DNA of 34,110 nt. Source: an uncultured Bacteroidales bacterium (GTDB lineage: Bacteria > Bacteroidota > Bacteroidia > Bacteroidales > F082). A model generated the notes under the pieces. That model was not told the DNA's origin, did no database searches, and was given only the letters and a program-made list of their open reading frames with translations. Location: positions 1-34,110 of the forward strand of contig CALAZZ010000237.1 of assembly GCA_937926515.1 (NCBI GenBank), in the 5' to 3' direction. Of this stretch, positions 15,456 through 24,911 are shown piece after piece. The position numbers and the translations under genes are program-made. Within the stretch, counting starts at the first letter, position 1. Every line of letters begins with the position of its first letter.

Positions 15456-16130
15456 TTATGGGTTTCGTGGTCGTATATTGCTAAGGTCTTCGTTAAATAT
15501 ATATATCAACCTGAATGTTAATAGGTTATTATAATAATTTCGGGTCCTGGTAAATCCTGCCATATTGGTATATTCCCTTTCACGAAATTCTGCCATTGAA
15601 TATTGAAATCTGAAATTGAATTTCAAACGTTGGTAAATAGGTAGTCTTAAATCAAGTATGACAGCATAATCATTGATGCCGAAGATATTATCATTGATAC
15701 CTACCCCGGTGTTTTCGCTATCTTCCAATTCCTTGATACCCACCAACCTGCCCCAGGAAAATCCCAGGCCGGCAGTAATGAAATCCTTATCTGTGAAATG
15801 AAGCAGAACAGGGACCTCAAGATAATCCAGTCTGAGGTTATAGTGGTCGTATTCTTCTATAATTCTACTTGGTTGTCCTTTGGCACCCTTTTGTGTGAAG
15901 TTGGTTTCAAGCGAAACATGCCATTTTTCACCAAAGGGCACCATGACACCTGCTGCTATATTTCCAAGGTATTTCTTGTATCCGTAAACCTCATCCCCAT
16001 CCACCTGTGCCATGTTAAAACCCAGGGCTGTATAACCCTTTATTATTTGTGCTTGTATGCTTTGAATTCCAAGCAAAAGCATAATGAAAAGTACTGTGAT
16101 CCAAATATGTGGTTTATTGATCAGGCTCAT
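15456..16130 (-). CDS. PorT-like outer-membrane beta-barrel protein
   Basis: A 224-residue protein with a signal peptide (ending about IQAQ) and roughly eight amphipathic strands rich in Tyr/Phe, fitting the PorT/OmpX-like barrel family (outer membrane protein beta-barrel domain). Typical parts are GYTALGFNMAQVDGD, LRLDYLEVPVLLHF, and the last strand LLTFRLIYIF. I place the start at the ATG at 16130; the TTG one codon earlier is less likely. It lies 18 bases after tex on the same strand and 4 bases before the cupin gene. The role is unknown: this fold includes T9SS PorT, but the sequence does not settle that. Confidence 0.82.
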   Translation of the reverse strand: MSLINKPHIWITVLFIMLLLGIQSIQAQIIKGYTALGFNMAQVDGDEVYGYKKYLGNIAAGVMVPFGEKWHVSLETNFTQKGAKGQPSRIIEEYDHYNLRLDYLEVPVLLHFTDKDFITAGLGFSWGRLVGIKELEDSENTGVGINDNIFGINDYAVILDLRLPIYQRLKFNFRFQYSMAEFREREYTNMAGFTRTRNYYNNLLTFRLIYIFNEDLSNIRPRNP

Positions 16131-16148
16131 CAATGATAATAACGTACA

Positions 16149-18308
16149 TTAGTTCTTTTCAGTATCCTTCTTGCTTAATTTCATTGTCAGGTTAATCCTG
16201 TTGCGGTCCAGATCTACAGCCAATACCTCCACTTTCACCTGCTGACCCAGCTTAACCACCTCATTTGGGTCACGCACAAATCGATTGGCCAGTTGGCTGA
16301 TATGAACCAATCCATCCTGATGTACACCAATGTCAATAAAAGCACCAAAAGCGGTAATGTTTGTTATGATCCCATTGAGTACCATCCCCACCTGCAAATC
16401 ATTAATGCTTCTGATATCTTTGGCGAACTCAAACAATTCAAACTTATCGCGGGGATCACGGCCGGGTTTTTCCAATTCACTAAGAATATCATGTAGTGTT
16501 TCAATCCCCTTTCGTTCATCAATATATTTGTTAATATCCAACTTTTCAATCAGATGTCTTTCGCCTATCAGTTCGTCCACTGTAAAAGCCAGATCTGAAG
16601 CAATCTTTTCAACTACGTAGTAGCTTTCGGGGTGGACCGCACTTGAGTCCAATGGATTCAAAGCTCCATGAATTCTTAGAAACCCGGCACATTGCTCAAA
16701 GACCTTTTCACCCAATCGCTTAACTTTCAGTAATTCTTCCCTGCTCTTAAAACCATTGTTTTCATTACGATAAGCAACGATATTTGAGGCAAGTTGAGGG
16801 CCCACTCCTGACACATAGGACAACAGCTGTTCACTAGCCGTATTCAATTCCACACCGACAGCATTCACACAGCTCTCAACGGTACGCATAAGACTTTCCT
16901 GAAGGGCTTTTTGATCCACATCATGCTGGTACTGCCCCACACCTATTGATTTTGGGTCAATCTTTACCAGTTCGGCAAGTGGGTCCATCAGCCGTCGACC
17001 AATGCTTACAGCCCCTCTGACAGTAACATCATAATCAGGGAACTCATCTCGTGCCACTTTGGAAGCCGAATACACCGATGCACCACTTTCGTTTACCATA
17101 ACAGAAATCAATTTTCTGTCGAAACGGATGCCTCTGACCAGATCCTCGGTTTCACGTCCGGCTGTACCGTTTCCAATTGCAATCACTTCGACCTTATAGG
17201 CATTTACCAGACTTTTAAGTTTTTGCACAGCCTGTTTTACTTCATGATTGGGTGGATGAGGATAAATGGTTTCGTTATGCAATAATTTACCGAATTCATC
17301 AAGGAGCACCAACTTGCAACCTGTTCTGAACCCGGGATCGATAGCAAGTACCCTTTTGCGGCCAAGAGGTGGCGCCATGAGCAATTGTTGGAGGTTTTCA
17401 GCAAATACCTTGATGGCAGTCGCATCAGCTTTTTCCTTGTAGTGAGCCCGCAGTTCATTCTCAATTGATGGTGCCAGTAAACGTTTGAATGAGTCTGATA
17501 TGGCCTGTTGCATTTGTTCCGCAGCTTCACCAGAAGTCCAAATGTATTGGTGCTCAAGTAATGAAATAGCCTTCTGCTGATCAATTGCTAATTTCAGCCT
17601 CAAACATTCTTCCTGCTCACCTCTGTACATGGCCAGCAGTCGGTGTGAGGGTGCCTTTGACAACAATTCCTTCCAGTCAAAATACTGCTTGTATGTTTTG
17701 GCTTTCTCACCGGCATCATCAAGTAATATAGATTGGATTTCGGCAGTCTGATGGTACAGTCGCCTGATCTTGTTCCTACTCTGAAGGTTTTCCGAAATCC
17801 ATTCTGCAATAATATCACGTGCTCCGGCCAGGGCTTCCTCTATATTCTCCACCCCCTTCGCCGGCGAAACAAAACCTGAGGCTTTCTGAATGATATTACC
17901 CTCTTTTTGTGCTACTATGACTTTCGCCAAAGATTCCAGGCCTTTCTCACGGGCAATGGTAGCACGGGTTCTACGCTTTGGCTTGTAAGGCAGGTAAATG
18001 TCTTCAAGCTCCTGCATAGTCCGGGCTTCTTCGATCAGCTTTTTAAGTTCTGGAGTAAGCTTCTCCTGTTCAATAATTGATTCCAGGATTGTTTCCCGTC
18101 GCTTATCAAGCATTAATAACTGTTGGAATCGTTTTTGCAAAGCTTCAATGACCTGCTCATTCATAGAGCCTGTCATTTCTTTTCGGTATCGGGCAATAAA
18201 AGGAATGGTTGCCCCATCAGCCAGAAGGCTTAATGTGTTTCGTACATGCTGATAGTCAATTCTAAACTCATTCGCCAAAGTATAAGCATAAGCTGCAATC
18301 TCCTTCAT
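16149..18308 (-). CDS. tex: Tex RNA-binding transcription accessory protein
   Basis: A 719-residue Tex/Spt6-type protein. The order is an N-terminal helical region (about 1-310, with ATIPFIARYRKE at 33-44), a YqgF/RNase H-like domain (about 318-440, starting RVLAIDPGFRTGCK), helix-hairpin-helix segments (about 490-555, with YVSGVGPQLASNIVAYR), and a C-terminal S1 RNA-binding domain (about 638-709, with GAFIDIGVHQDGLVHISQL). The length is close to other Tex proteins. It leads the operon with the barrel and cupin genes. A near-consensus -7 box (TACCTTG, one T short) ends 4 bases before its ATG, resembling the leaderless layout seen elsewhere in the window. Confidence 0.96.
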   Translation of the reverse strand: MKEIAAYAYTLANEFRIDYQHVRNTLSLLADGATIPFIARYRKEMTGSMNEQVIEALQKRFQQLLMLDKRRETILESIIEQEKLTPELKKLIEEARTMQELEDIYLPYKPKRRTRATIAREKGLESLAKVIVAQKEGNIIQKASGFVSPAKGVENIEEALAGARDIIAEWISENLQSRNKIRRLYHQTAEIQSILLDDAGEKAKTYKQYFDWKELLSKAPSHRLLAMYRGEQEECLRLKLAIDQQKAISLLEHQYIWTSGEAAEQMQQAISDSFKRLLAPSIENELRAHYKEKADATAIKVFAENLQQLLMAPPLGRKRVLAIDPGFRTGCKLVLLDEFGKLLHNETIYPHPPNHEVKQAVQKLKSLVNAYKVEVIAIGNGTAGRETEDLVRGIRFDRKLISVMVNESGASVYSASKVARDEFPDYDVTVRGAVSIGRRLMDPLAELVKIDPKSIGVGQYQHDVDQKALQESLMRTVESCVNAVGVELNTASEQLLSYVSGVGPQLASNIVAYRNENNGFKSREELLKVKRLGEKVFEQCAGFLRIHGALNPLDSSAVHPESYYVVEKIASDLAFTVDELIGERHLIEKLDINKYIDERKGIETLHDILSELEKPGRDPRDKFELFEFAKDIRSINDLQVGMVLNGIITNITAFGAFIDIGVHQDGLVHISQLANRFVRDPNEVVKLGQQVKVEVLAVDLDRNRINLTMKLSKKDTEKN

Positions 18309-18368
18309 AAATCAAGGTATATTTTTTAGCGAAAATAATGAAAAGCAGGCTTTGTGAATCTGTAATGA

Positions 18369-20348
18369 TCAACGCATAAGCGTAACAACACCCCGCTGAT
18401 TAATGGTTTGTCGCGGTTGATAACGGCTTTCGGTACTTTCATAATATAAAGCCCATGCATATATACCTTGTGGGGCTTCATGTCCGTTCATGAGTGATCC
18501 ATCCCATCCGATACCAGGATCATTTGTTTCAAAAACCAACTCTCCCCAACGGTTAAAAATAAGAAACCTAAAGTTCTCAAGGGCTGAAGTTGCACCCATT
18601 ATCTTAAATTCATTGTTTCCTTCCACCCTACTGTTTGGGCGGAAGGCAGTAGGTAAATATACATTGCTGAAAGCGACATACACCGTATCACTATTTTTAC
18701 AACAATTTGTGTCAGTAACAGTTACAATGTACAAGCCTTCCTGATCCACATCAAGATAACGCTCTGTTGATCCATCAGGCTCCCACAGGTATGCATCAAA
18801 CTCGCCTGCATCAAGGGTGATTGAAGAATTAGGCAAAATAAACAGGGTGTCACTCCCATAGCTGATATCAACTGAAGGTAATGGGAAAATTGTTAGATTA
18901 CGTGATGTGGTATAAGGTATATTATTATAGAATTCTTGCACAGTAACTTCATAATCACCCGGTTCAGTATAGGTATGTGTTGCAAGCACTTCGTTTGAAG
19001 CCATCGAGCCATCGCCAAAATCCCAGCTGATTTGGTTAATATTTGCATCATTGCGTAAATGGAAGGTCGTAATATGCGTATTGCAATGATTCGTCCACCT
19101 GAAATGTGGAATTTCCAAAAAGCTGGTCACATAATTGGGCAGTCCAATCAACCCCTGGCCTCCATTCAGATACAAACCGTTATTATCTGAACCCAAATGG
19201 TTGTAATTACATTCACTCCCGGGCCTGTTCGGATTATAGATTACACCCATAAAAGGCTTGCCCAATACTCCTTTTCTGTAGCTTGCTACATATACACGAC
19301 CATCGATACCAAGTTGCAGCGCGCCAAATAGATCATCTACATTCGAATTACCCATAAACTCTTCAACCACAAAAGGATCAGTAAAAATATCAGCCTGCGT
19401 GAGATCAAATTGGTAGATACGATTGGTTGATGAAACTCCCGGCGGAGAAGTTGTAGCATACAACTTTGTATTATCAGGTGAAAACTCAAGACCAAAAGGA
19501 TATTCAAATGCACCGGAACCACTTGATCGTACATTGGTGAGCTGTCCGTTGGCACGGTTAAAGTCAACTACTTCGATGATCCCGTCATCAGGGATTGCCA
19601 GCGCAATCATACGACCATTTGATGCAGCTTTCATATAGCCGGTATTATTATTTGCTGATGATGGTTTGCCAGCAATTGTCCGATGAACAGACCCTATGGT
19701 TGAAGTAACAGGATTGCTGCTCAACCCTGAATAATCAATAAGGTAGGCATAAAACTTATCGCCCGAATTATCATAACCATGTGTAATTACCCAGTATGAG
19801 AGCTCATCCAAATGTTTCACAGCAGTAATTTTCTGTGCATTCGATTCATGAAGTAGCTGGTTCTTATTGGTCACTGTCCACACACCATTAATCCTTTCAA
19901 TAGTTGAATACCGGATTCCTTCGCTAAAAACCGGTGGGATAAACATATCAACCGTAAACAGGTAGTACATATCATCATTACCCGGTTGAGGAACAAACAA
20001 TGCCGACTGTGTGGCAAAGTTGTTGCCTTTCAAATTGTCGGTTCCTTGCAACAAGATTCCATTTCCTGACCAGATGTGCATACCATCGGAAAAGAACAAA
20101 AGGTTGCCATTGCGATCGCTGATTGACGCTATACCATTCGGCATGTTCAAATTTGGACCCAAATGTGCAGCCAGAGCCACATCCCCGGCAAACCTGACCA
20201 GCGCACTTTCACCAAATACCCAATTGGCAGCCTCGAGGGGTAGTTGATAATCGCAAGGAGTGGGTTCTTCAGCTTGCAATCCAAATGAAAAGATCAGGAT
20301 CACAACCAGTGTAATTTTAAACTTCACGTGAATGACATTGTGTATCAT
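18369..20348 (-). CDS. PKD-containing secreted protein with type B (CHU_C/gliding) T9SS tail
   Basis: A 659-residue protein with a signal peptide (about 10-26). A long N-terminal region (about 40-405) has repeated beta-propeller-like strands (NGNLLFFSDG, LKLYATTS-type elements, DGRVYVASYRKG), a form common in Bacteroidota surface proteins. One PKD domain follows at about 420-490 with ISWDFGDGS and HTYTEPGDYEVTV. The C-terminal 95 residues are the type B sorting domain: NVYLPTAFRPNS, FRFLIFNRWGELVFET, and W-D-G-S...PQGIYAWAL. It should be secreted by T9SS. It lies 16 bases after the other cargo gene, so the two are likely co-expressed. The substrate or binding partner is unknown. Confidence 0.9.
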   Translation of the reverse strand: MIHNVIHVKFKITLVVILIFSFGLQAEEPTPCDYQLPLEAANWVFGESALVRFAGDVALAAHLGPNLNMPNGIASISDRNGNLLFFSDGMHIWSGNGILLQGTDNLKGNNFATQSALFVPQPGNDDMYYLFTVDMFIPPVFSEGIRYSTIERINGVWTVTNKNQLLHESNAQKITAVKHLDELSYWVITHGYDNSGDKFYAYLIDYSGLSSNPVTSTIGSVHRTIAGKPSSANNNTGYMKAASNGRMIALAIPDDGIIEVVDFNRANGQLTNVRSSGSGAFEYPFGLEFSPDNTKLYATTSPPGVSSTNRIYQFDLTQADIFTDPFVVEEFMGNSNVDDLFGALQLGIDGRVYVASYRKGVLGKPFMGVIYNPNRPGSECNYNHLGSDNNGLYLNGGQGLIGLPNYVTSFLEIPHFRWTNHCNTHITTFHLRNDANINQISWDFGDGSMASNEVLATHTYTEPGDYEVTVQEFYNNIPYTTSRNLTIFPLPSVDISYGSDTLFILPNSSITLDAGEFDAYLWEPDGSTERYLDVDQEGLYIVTVTDTNCCKNSDTVYVAFSNVYLPTAFRPNSRVEGNNEFKIMGATSALENFRFLIFNRWGELVFETNDPGIGWDGSLMNGHEAPQGIYAWALYYESTESRYQPRQTINQRGVVTLMR

Positions 20349-20364
20349 AAATAATACCTGATAA

Positions 20365-22908
20365 TTATCTGATAGGATATTTCATTAGTTTACGCGAACG
20401 ATAACCATCGGATGTTGCAATATGCAAAATATACAATCCGCTTGGGAATGATGAAAGGTCCAGATCAACCGTTTGTTTTGAGTCGGTAATCCGATGGATC
20501 TCATAAGTTACTATGGCCTGTCCCTGCATATTAGTCAGGCGTAAGCCCACATCACCTCTGATTTTCTCAAAACCAATAGTGAATACACCTTCGGAAGGAT
20601 TTGGATATACTTGAATTCCTGAATTATCCACAGAAAATTCATCAACTCCAATATTACAGACCGAAAAATCGAAGAATATTGTAATGGTATCATAATTCAC
20701 ACAGCCTGTAACAGGATTTGTAACACGTACCCACCAGGTTTGCCAATCCAGAAAATTGCCATTTGTGGTCACCCTTTGAAAACGGGAAGCGGAGTTATTT
20801 GACCATAAATATTCCATCCCGGCACCTGCATCGAGCGTAACTGAATCCCTTACACAAACTTTAACCGTATCTGCGGAGAAGTATTCCAATCCGGAAGGCA
20901 ATAAATTGACCACCGGTAAGGGGTTTACAAATACTTGTGTATTGTATGTCATATTTTTATATCCATCATTCACCGTTACTTCATAAACTGTTGTTTCTTC
21001 TGGTGAAACCGTTACTTCCTGACCAAAGCCCTGCCAGTCAGAATTATCAGCAGTCCAACTAAAGGTATATTCACCACTACCACCCCATGCAGAAGCCGAA
21101 AGTGTGGTGGATTCTCCGAGGCATATAACCTCAGCTTCCGGTTCAGCAAACACGCCCAGGAAATCACCCTCAGTAATTACATGCATCGCATCCTGTGCAG
21201 CGGCACAGCCCTTGCTGTCAGTAAGATTTAAGGTAAATTGTGTGGAAGCATGTAAATTTTTTGTCCAGGGATTAATAATGAAAGGATCCACCTGTGGATT
21301 ATCAAGCGAGTCAGCAGGGCTCCATATAAAATTGAAAGGTTCTGTACCAGAGCTAACTTCACCCTGAAGTTGAACTGCTGTACCAGCATTGATGGTTATA
21401 TTTTCACCTGCATTGATCACAGGCTTGGGATTAACAATCACTGTCACCTGGTTGTTAACGCTGTTTTGACCATCAAACACCTGAACGGTGTAAGTTGTTG
21501 TTTGCATAGGATGATCCACCGGGTTATTGATATTTGCCTCAAAACCGGTTGGATTTGATGTCCAGTTGTATGTATAACTTCCGGCGCCACCTGAGGTGAT
21601 GGCATTGAGCTGTACCTGCTCACCCTGACAAATTTCCATGGGATCAGCCATTGCCTGAACATAAAGGGCACCTCCTGTTACATTAACCACCATTTGATCG
21701 CTATGGGTACACCCTGAAGTTTGATCCGTTACAGTAAGGGTAAATTGTTCTGTTTGTGAAAGCGGCTGTGTAACAGGGTTGATCACAGTTGGGTCCTGGA
21801 GCAAATGAGCAGGCTCCCATATAATATTAAACTGGCCTGATCCCCCATCAATACTACCTTCCAACTGTGTTGTCCAGCCATTAGGTATTTCCTGATTTTC
21901 ACCTGCATCAACATAAGGGGCTGAATACACCTGCACTTCATGAGTCAATTGTTGTGGGCAATGTTGCAAGGATGTGTAGGTTGTAAGTGTAACATTATAC
22001 ATCCCCGGCGCAGCATAGGTGTGCGAAGGATTGGTCTGATTGCTGCTGTTGCCATCACCAAAGTTCCAATGCCTTGAAGTAATAGACTGATCCGGAGGTA
22101 GCACAGTACTCTGGTCGGTAAATTGAGTTGGGTTGCCAAAACAAACTTCATCAAAGTCAAAGGCAGGCTGTGACAGCGGAACCACAACAACTTCAGTTGA
22201 AATTGGGTCGCTGCTGATGCCATCTACAGTAATTATGAGGGTATATGTGCCTGAATGATTCAAGTTTGCATTTGGAATGCTCGGATTCTGTTGACTTGAA
22301 TTAAATCCATTTGGACCTGTCCATGCATAGGTAGCACCAGGATAAGGATCGGCATAAAGTTCGATAGTATGACTGTAACAAACAGGGCTGTTACTGCTTA
22401 CAGGTGGTGGAATTATGGTACAATCAGTTTCGCCATCCCCGGCTACTTTTTCGAAAGTGATATTACAGGGTTGATTCGAATAATTGGTGATCAACAATAT
22501 GTAGTACTCTCCCACTTGTCCGTTAGGAATAACACATGTTTCTGTAGGGCTGGGGGAATAACTGCAATCAACAATCTTGTTGCCTGTCAAGCCAGCAACG
22601 CATGGGGTAACGGGGTCAAGAAAAGGCCCCCATAAAATAAAATCAATATCCCGCAATGGCGTACTATACATTGATATGGTGATGGAGCCTGGCTCTAAAA
22701 TCTTCATGTGATACCAGGCCGGATTGGGAGTTGTACTTAAACAACCATAATTGGCACCTGGTTCGGCAATTCCGGTATTGACTCCTGCGGGAAAAATGTA
22801 CGTGGTCCCCGTACAGAATGGGTCAGAACCATCGCAAGTACCACTTTGTCCTATGGTAATTGAATGAACCAGTATACCTGCAATAAGTAAAAATAAAAAC
22901 CTGTTCAT
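20365..22908 (-). CDS. Multi-domain PKD/Ig-like secreted protein with type A T9SS tail
   Basis: An 847-residue protein: signal peptide (1-20), a cysteine-containing N-terminal domain (about 22-165, with ILEPGSITISMY and IDFILWGPF), an Ig-like region (about 170-243), and a PKD domain (248-328, with HWNFGDGNS). Four more beta-domains follow in an A-B-A-B order: A1 330-412 and A2 496-581 share xxxAGEN...NxIWxPA, and B1 415-495 and B2 583-665 share ICxGE...GGxGxYxxxWT. The C-terminal 80 residues are a type A sorting domain (VYPNPSEGVFTI...FPSGLYILHI...RKLMKYPIR). It is a likely cell-surface or secreted adhesin-like protein. No enzyme motif is seen. Confidence 0.9.
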   Translation of the reverse strand: MNRFLFLLIAGILVHSITIGQSGTCDGSDPFCTGTTYIFPAGVNTGIAEPGANYGCLSTTPNPAWYHMKILEPGSITISMYSTPLRDIDFILWGPFLDPVTPCVAGLTGNKIVDCSYSPSPTETCVIPNGQVGEYYILLITNYSNQPCNITFEKVAGDGETDCTIIPPPVSSNSPVCYSHTIELYADPYPGATYAWTGPNGFNSSQQNPSIPNANLNHSGTYTLIITVDGISSDPISTEVVVVPLSQPAFDFDEVCFGNPTQFTDQSTVLPPDQSITSRHWNFGDGNSSNQTNPSHTYAAPGMYNVTLTTYTSLQHCPQQLTHEVQVYSAPYVDAGENQEIPNGWTTQLEGSIDGGSGQFNIIWEPAHLLQDPTVINPVTQPLSQTEQFTLTVTDQTSGCTHSDQMVVNVTGGALYVQAMADPMEICQGEQVQLNAITSGGAGSYTYNWTSNPTGFEANINNPVDHPMQTTTYTVQVFDGQNSVNNQVTVIVNPKPVINAGENITINAGTAVQLQGEVSSGTEPFNFIWSPADSLDNPQVDPFIINPWTKNLHASTQFTLNLTDSKGCAAAQDAMHVITEGDFLGVFAEPEAEVICLGESTTLSASAWGGSGEYTFSWTADNSDWQGFGQEVTVSPEETTVYEVTVNDGYKNMTYNTQVFVNPLPVVNLLPSGLEYFSADTVKVCVRDSVTLDAGAGMEYLWSNNSASRFQRVTTNGNFLDWQTWWVRVTNPVTGCVNYDTITIFFDFSVCNIGVDEFSVDNSGIQVYPNPSEGVFTIGFEKIRGDVGLRLTNMQGQAIVTYEIHRITDSKQTVDLDLSSFPSGLYILHIATSDGYRSRKLMKYPIR

Positions 22909-23128
22909 GGGATAGATCTTTTAATTCAACCTCCATTTTTACTTAAAAAAAAGTATAGCTAAGCCAAGCAATGAATAGGGCCGTCATGGTTTCATTGTAT
23001 GGTAATCGAGAAAGTAGCATTCGTAGTCTAGCAGTTATCCGGCAGCAAGGCAAATCAAACTTTTTTCAGCCTGCCAAATTACTCAAAATTTTATCAACCG
23101 TTGCATAACTTTCGGTGTTCAATAAATT

Positions 23129-23159
23129 CAGGTTTTAAACCTGATGAGATCTACTCATC
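23129..23159. repeat. Two adjacent palindromes upstream of the TlpA-like gene
   Basis: CAGGTTT-T-AAACCTG at 23129-23143 runs straight into GATGAG-ATCTA-CTCATC at 23143-23159, sharing one G. They lie about 46 bases upstream of the -7 box for the next gene. They could be regulator sites. The rest of the gap 22909-23204 shows no coding sequence I can support and no clear promoter for the leftward cargo gene. Confidence 0.4.
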
Positions 23160-23204
23160 GCTAAATCATTTCAAATTAAGCCATTATCTGATTGCTATTT
23201 CTAC

Positions 23205-23212
23205 TAAATTTG
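23205..23212 (+). promoter_or_regulatory. -7 box TAAATTTG for the TlpA-like gene
   Basis: A perfect TAnnTTTG match 40 bases before the ATG at 23252. It lies downstream of an alternative in-frame start at 23192, which therefore would not be transcribed from it. Confidence 0.5.
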
Positions 23213-23251
23213 CAGTTCATTTGGTATCAATCAAAAAAATTATATCCCTTC

Positions 23252-24613
23252 ATGAAAACAAGGATCACTACATTAATTATTTTTACCTTATTCATTAACA
23301 CCATAAACCTATCAGCACAATTCACATTGAGTGGTACAATAAGGAATTATTCACAACAGAAACTGATCCTGAATCAAATGAAGGGAGATCGACAAATCCC
23401 TATTGATTCCATTGTCTCCAACCAGGAGGGTGAATTTCAGTTTGTGTTTGACCGTGACATTTTACCCGGCATGTACGTGCTTAAAACCGAAACCGGACAA
23501 TCGATCAGGTTAATTTACAATTTCCAAGATGTTCGATTTGTCTCCGGAGGTTTTTCGGAAGAAGATTACGTTGAATTCATCGAATCTCCTGAAAATGAAT
23601 TATGGTATTCCTACTTTTTTAAAAAAAATATAACACAATATCAGCAAGATTTGCTGAAACCCTTGCTGGTGCAATATCCTGAAGATACGGACTTTTACCA
23701 GGCTGTAAAGGAAGAATATCTGCTGCTTCAGCGCGAGCTTCATAACCATGCCGAGGAAATTATCAGCGAAAATCCTAATATGCTAGTAACAAGATACATA
23801 CGTACTGATCTCACTCCACCTATAAATCTTGACCATTCTTTTGATGAACAGCGTAAATATCTAAAGGCACATTTTTTTGATCATGTTGACTTCACAGATG
23901 AAGCACTTTTACAATCAGATATTCTAAGCCGAAAGTTTATCGATTATCTGGCCATGTATCAGCAACAAGGCATGGGAATGGCTGAGGTTCAGATGAACTT
24001 TATCCGTGCAGTGGATATTATTCTGCAAGAAAGCTCTGTAAATGCACAGGTTTATGTTTTTGCCGTTACTTACCTTATTGAAGGGTTTTCGCGAATGGGA
24101 TTAAATGCTGTAACCGATTTTCTGAGCAGCCTTCCCCATTTGAATCCGGGTTGTATGGAGCCTGAAACAGTTGAGGAACTGGAGTTGGCAATTAATCCTT
24201 ACCGAAAGATCGTTGTCGGCACAAGCGCTCCGGAAATAATTGAAAATGATATAGATGGAAATATATTTACATTGAGCGATAATGAGAATAAACAACAATT
24301 GATCGTGTTCTGGTCTACCTCCTGCCCTTATTGTCTTGAACTCCTACCTGACCTTAAGAAATTTGAAGCAGCTCACCCTGAAACTTCAATTGTGTCTATT
24401 ATCTTGAGTCCCGATACTAATGAACTGCGTGAAATAATAAAAAACGAACAGCTTAATTGGATACATATTGCACCTGCCGGTGGATGGCAAAGCAAAGTAG
24501 TAGACGATTATATGGTATATGCCACACCAACCATGATCCTACTCGATAAAGACGGCAAAATTTCATTTAAGCCAACATCATTTCATGAGTTACAAGAATT
24601 TGTGAATAAATAA
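23252..24613 (+). CDS. Exported TlpA-like thioredoxin-fold protein with DUF4369-like N-terminus
   Basis: A 453-residue protein with a signal peptide (MKTRITTLIIFTLFINTINL, then SAQ). The N-terminal part (about 24-100) looks like the DUF4369 beta domain (FTLSGTIRNYSQQKLIL, PIDSIVSNQEGEFQFVF). A helical middle follows. The C-terminal 130 residues are a TlpA-type thioredoxin domain with active-site CPYC at 358-361 (FWSTSCPYC) and the cis-proline in YATPTMILLD (P426). In Bacteroidota such proteins are thought to maintain thiols in the periplasm. I start at 23252 and not at 23192 because the former gives a clean signal peptide and sits behind a -7 box. Confidence 0.88.
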   Translation: MKTRITTLIIFTLFINTINLSAQFTLSGTIRNYSQQKLILNQMKGDRQIPIDSIVSNQEGEFQFVFDRDILPGMYVLKTETGQSIRLIYNFQDVRFVSGGFSEEDYVEFIESPENELWYSYFFKKNITQYQQDLLKPLLVQYPEDTDFYQAVKEEYLLLQRELHNHAEEIISENPNMLVTRYIRTDLTPPINLDHSFDEQRKYLKAHFFDHVDFTDEALLQSDILSRKFIDYLAMYQQQGMGMAEVQMNFIRAVDIILQESSVNAQVYVFAVTYLIEGFSRMGLNAVTDFLSSLPHLNPGCMEPETVEELELAINPYRKIVVGTSAPEIIENDIDGNIFTLSDNENKQQLIVFWSTSCPYCLELLPDLKKFEAAHPETSIVSIILSPDTNELREIIKNEQLNWIHIAPAGGWQSKVVDDYMVYATPTMILLDKDGKISFKPTSFHELQEFVNK

Positions 24614-24854
24614 CCATTGTGATCGGCAATTTCTTTTGAATATTCCTTTAAGCCTGTACCTCAATGGCTGAGATCATGCATTAGTGTTATGAATTGTCAA
24701 GCATAAGATGAACTATTAACAAAATAACATAGAGTTGTTGAAAAGAATTTTACCAAAATCATACATTCAGGTCTGTGGTTTATTAATTTAGTGCGACCTG
24801 TCAATAAAACAGGCCCTGATTTTTAGCGAGAAATGACTATTGACCTCTTGGTTT

Positions 24855-24902
24855 ATGAAACATCTGCTCAAAGCTTTTTTACTACTTTTGCTGCCTAATT
24901 GA
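24855..24902 (+). other. 15-codon leucine-rich mini-ORF just before the TPR gene
   Basis: MKHLLKAFLLLLLPN followed by TGA, ending 9 bases before the TPR start at 24912. It looks like a truncated signal peptide or leader peptide (7 Leu of 15). A -7 box for the TPR gene lies inside it, so with that promoter it would not be translated. The surrounding gap 24614-24911 holds no other gene; a weak hairpin (CCTGT/ACAGG, 24797-24813) is followed by a short T run. Confidence 0.2.
24883..24890 (+). promoter_or_regulatory. -7 box TACTTTTG for the TPR gene
   Basis: A perfect TAnnTTTG match 21 bases before the ATG at 24912. Confidence 0.45.
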
Positions 24903-24911
24903 GAGATTAAA

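Noticed and set aside
23192..23251. Longer start for the TlpA-like gene
   Set aside because: Adds 20 residues before a clean signal peptide and begins upstream of the likely -7 box.
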